Source: Desulfobacteraceae bacterium
GTDB lineage: Bacteria > Desulfobacterota > Desulfobacteria > Desulfobacterales > Desulfosalsimonadaceae
Assembly (NCBI GenBank): GCA_024636355.1
Contig: JAGXHH010000046.1
Span: 1-7,464, forward strand
Length of the DNA: 7,464 nt
Direction: 5' to 3'
Shown here piece by piece: positions 7,041 to 7,464 of this stretch. The position numbers were made by a program, and so were the translations under genes. Positions within the stretch are counted from its first letter, which is position 1, and every line of letters starts with the position of its first letter. Under the pieces are notes generated by a model that had not been told where the DNA came from, did no database searches, and was given only the letters and a program-made list of their open reading frames with translations.

Positions 7041-7041
7041 G

Positions 7042-7102
7042 GTGCGCGTAATCGTACTCGTAATCGAATATAAAATCCGATTACGAGTACGATTACGTGC
7101 AC
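7042..7102. repeat. Long palindrome with six-base periodicity
   Basis: Arms 7042-7066 and 7078-7102 pair at 24 of 25 positions, with the remaining pair a G-T (7046/7098), around an 11-base AT-rich loop (aatataaaatc). The central 20 bases of each arm pair perfectly. The right arm and its continuation read as six-base units cgatta, cgagta, cgatta, cgtgca, cgagca, cgaaga; the left arm reads cgtaat, cgtact, cgtaat. It is therefore both a palindrome and a degenerate hexanucleotide array. Open frames across it give Arg-X repeats and are not genes. Confidence 0.75.
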
Positions 7103-7126
7103 GAGCACGAAGACAAGGCCAAAAAG

Positions 7127-7135
7127 ATTTTAGCA
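7127..7135 (-). promoter_or_regulatory. Possible extended -10 promoter element for lolC
   Basis: The minus strand reads TGCTAAAAT, an extended -10 (TGn plus TAAAAT, 5 of 6 to TATAAT) in an AT-rich stretch. No convincing -35 hexamer lies 16-18 bases upstream. If active, transcription would begin near 7120 and carry the long palindrome in a leader of about 157 bases. This is a weak call from base pattern alone. Confidence 0.25.
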
Positions 7136-7167
7136 ATTTATTAATTACTGGAGTTTTCCCGATATCC

Positions 7168-7261
7168 AAAAAAATTATTTATATGGCTGAAGGCAAATGA
7201 TTTTACGATCCGCTGCTGGTATTTCATACGCTTGGCCGGGCTTACGATCCCGCCTTCAGCC
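7168..7261 (-). terminator. Long-loop inverted repeat plus T-run downstream of lysS, possible terminator or structured RNA
   Basis: A perfect 10-base inverted repeat has arms 7252-7261 (gccttcagcc on the + strand) and 7185-7194 (ggctgaaggc). It begins 14 bases after the lysS stop in the transcribed direction. The second arm is followed by ATATAAATAA and then seven Ts (7174-7168). The 57-base interior contains small hairpins (cggg/cccg; gtat/atac) and a 9-base direct repeat, ttacgatcc, at 7203-7211 and 7242-7250. The large loop and the 10-base gap before the T-run make it a poor standard terminator. It could be a multibranched one, or a second inverted-repeat remnant next to the fold-back element. 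Confidence 0.35.
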
Positions 7262-7275
7262 GGCACCCAGGACCG

Positions 7276-7431
7276 CTATTTCCGCTCGATGGGTTTTAAA
7301 TGTGGAAACAGGATCACGTCCCGTATGGAAGGCGAGTCGGTCAGCAGCATCGCCAACCGGTCAATGCCCACTCCTTCGCCTGCCGTCGGGGGCATGCCGT
7401 ACTCCAGGGCCTCGACATAGTCCTCGTCGAC
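7276..7431 (-). CDS. lysS: Lysyl-tRNA synthetase (class II), C-terminal 51 codons only
   Basis: LysS charges tRNA-Lys with lysine in the cytoplasm. Only the last 51 codons plus TAG (7278-7276) are present, of a protein usually near 490-500 residues. The translation begins VDEDYVEALEYGMPPTAG and continues through class II motif 3, GEGVGIDRLAMLLTDSPSIR, whose Arg in GIDRL binds ATP. It ends DVILFPHLKPIERK, the characteristic LysS C-terminus. The genomic frame stops at 7431, where adapter sequence starts. The adapter happens to keep the frame open, so an automatic call would run to 7464 and prepend a false SSAASDVYKRQ. The gene lies upstream of the lol-bam-lpx cluster on the same strand, separated by the 312-base gap. 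Confidence 0.95.
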   Translation of the reverse strand, partial: VDEDYVEALEYGMPPTAGEGVGIDRLAMLLTDSPSIRDVILFPHLKPIERK

Positions 7432-7464
7432 CTGTCTCTTATACACATCTGACGCTGCCGACGA
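7432..7464. other. Sequencing adapter (Nextera/Tn5 Read 1), not genomic
   Basis: The final 33 bases are an exact match to the reverse complement of the Nextera Read 1 transposase adapter. They start with the 19-base Tn5 mosaic end ctgtctcttatacacatct and continue with the 14-base adapter tail gacgctgccgacga to the last base. This is untrimmed read-through at a contig end. It should not be taken as a transposon insertion or as part of lysS. Confidence 0.98.

Larger units (their letters stand above)
6986..7168. repeat. Nested fold-back element with 22-base terminal inverted repeats, MITE-like
   Basis: The lysS-lolC gap contains outer inverted repeats at 6986-7007 (tggttatcgag then aaaactccagt) and 7147-7168, matching at 20 of 22 positions when one is reverse-complemented. 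They enclose a second stem (7015-7023 with 7103-7111, 9 pairs), a side hairpin (7025-7040) and a 25-pair palindrome (7042-7066 with 7078-7102). All stems are centred near 7063-7077, so the whole 183 bases folds as one nested structure with a side arm. There is no coding capacity and I see no clear target-site duplication at the ends. The layout resembles a miniature inverted-repeat element or a large REP-like palindrome. A structured leader of lolC is the alternative. The inverted repeats are visible directly; the mobile origin is inference. Confidence 0.6.

Noticed and set aside
7042..7111. CRISPR array
   Set aside because: The repeated units are six bases without spacers and form a palindrome. 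No 23-47-base direct repeats or cas genes are present.
7143..7171. TTGGAT -17- AATTAA as a -35/-10 promoter on the minus strand
   Set aside because: The spacing is right but both hexamers are poor, and half lies in the terminal inverted repeat; I give it no more weight than chance.
6910..7200. Small open frames in both directions across the lysS-lolC gap (rich in Arg-X and Thr-X dipeptides)
   Set aside because: They are translations of the hexamer palindrome and have no ribosome sites or homology. The repeat structure explains them fully.
7232..7420. 62-codon + strand frame at the right end
   Set aside because: It is antisense to the clear LysS C-terminus.
7432..7464. Tn5 mosaic end read as a transposon terminus
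   Set aside because: The match continues through the full synthetic Nextera tail and ends at the contig edge, which is the signature of library adapter, not of a natural Tn5 insertion.

Overview
The window is one end of a contig carrying an outer-membrane biogenesis gene cluster, with every recognisable gene on the minus strand. Read in the direction of transcription (from high to low coordinates), the order is: the 3' end of lysS (class II lysyl-tRNA synthetase), a 312-base gap, a LolC/E-type lipoprotein-exporter permease, lolD, bamA, ompH/skp, lpxD, fabZ, and the first 148 codons of lpxA, which runs off the left edge. Several junctions are tightly coupled: lolC/lolD overlap by 8 bases, lolD/bamA by about 128, and fabZ/lpxA by an ATGA. 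The larger gaps are bamA-ompH (127 bases) and lpxD-fabZ (126 bases).

The order lysS-lolC-lolD-bamA-ompH-lpxD-fabZ-lpxA, with a single LolC/E-type gene, points to a Gram-negative bacterium of the former Deltaproteobacteria (Desulfobacterota and relatives). This rests on remembered synteny and protein character, not on a search. Functionally the cluster joins the three routes that build the outer membrane. LolCD releases lipoproteins from the inner membrane. BamA and Skp/OmpH insert and chaperone beta-barrel proteins. LpxD and LpxA acylate lipid A precursors, with FabZ supplying and balancing the hydroxyacyl-ACP pool.

The coding part is ordinary core genome. The unusual material is between genes. 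The lysS-lolC gap holds a 183-base nested fold-back structure (6986-7168): 22-base imperfect terminal inverted repeats (20/22 matching) enclose a long palindrome built on a six-base period, with a small side hairpin on one arm. Next to it, a 10-base perfect inverted repeat lies just past the lysS stop. The lpxD-fabZ gap holds two strong GC-rich hairpins, the first starting at the lpxD stop codon, which looks like an inserted dispersed repeat. LolD has an unusual C-terminal tail that reads into the bamA signal-peptide region.

The last 33 bases (7432-7464) are not genomic. They match exactly the reverse complement of the Nextera/Tn5 Read 1 adapter, so the right edge is a library artefact that would add a spurious 11-residue N-terminal peptide to the truncated LysS. 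I found no previously undescribed gene system. The best candidate for something not yet catalogued is the nested inverted-repeat element.
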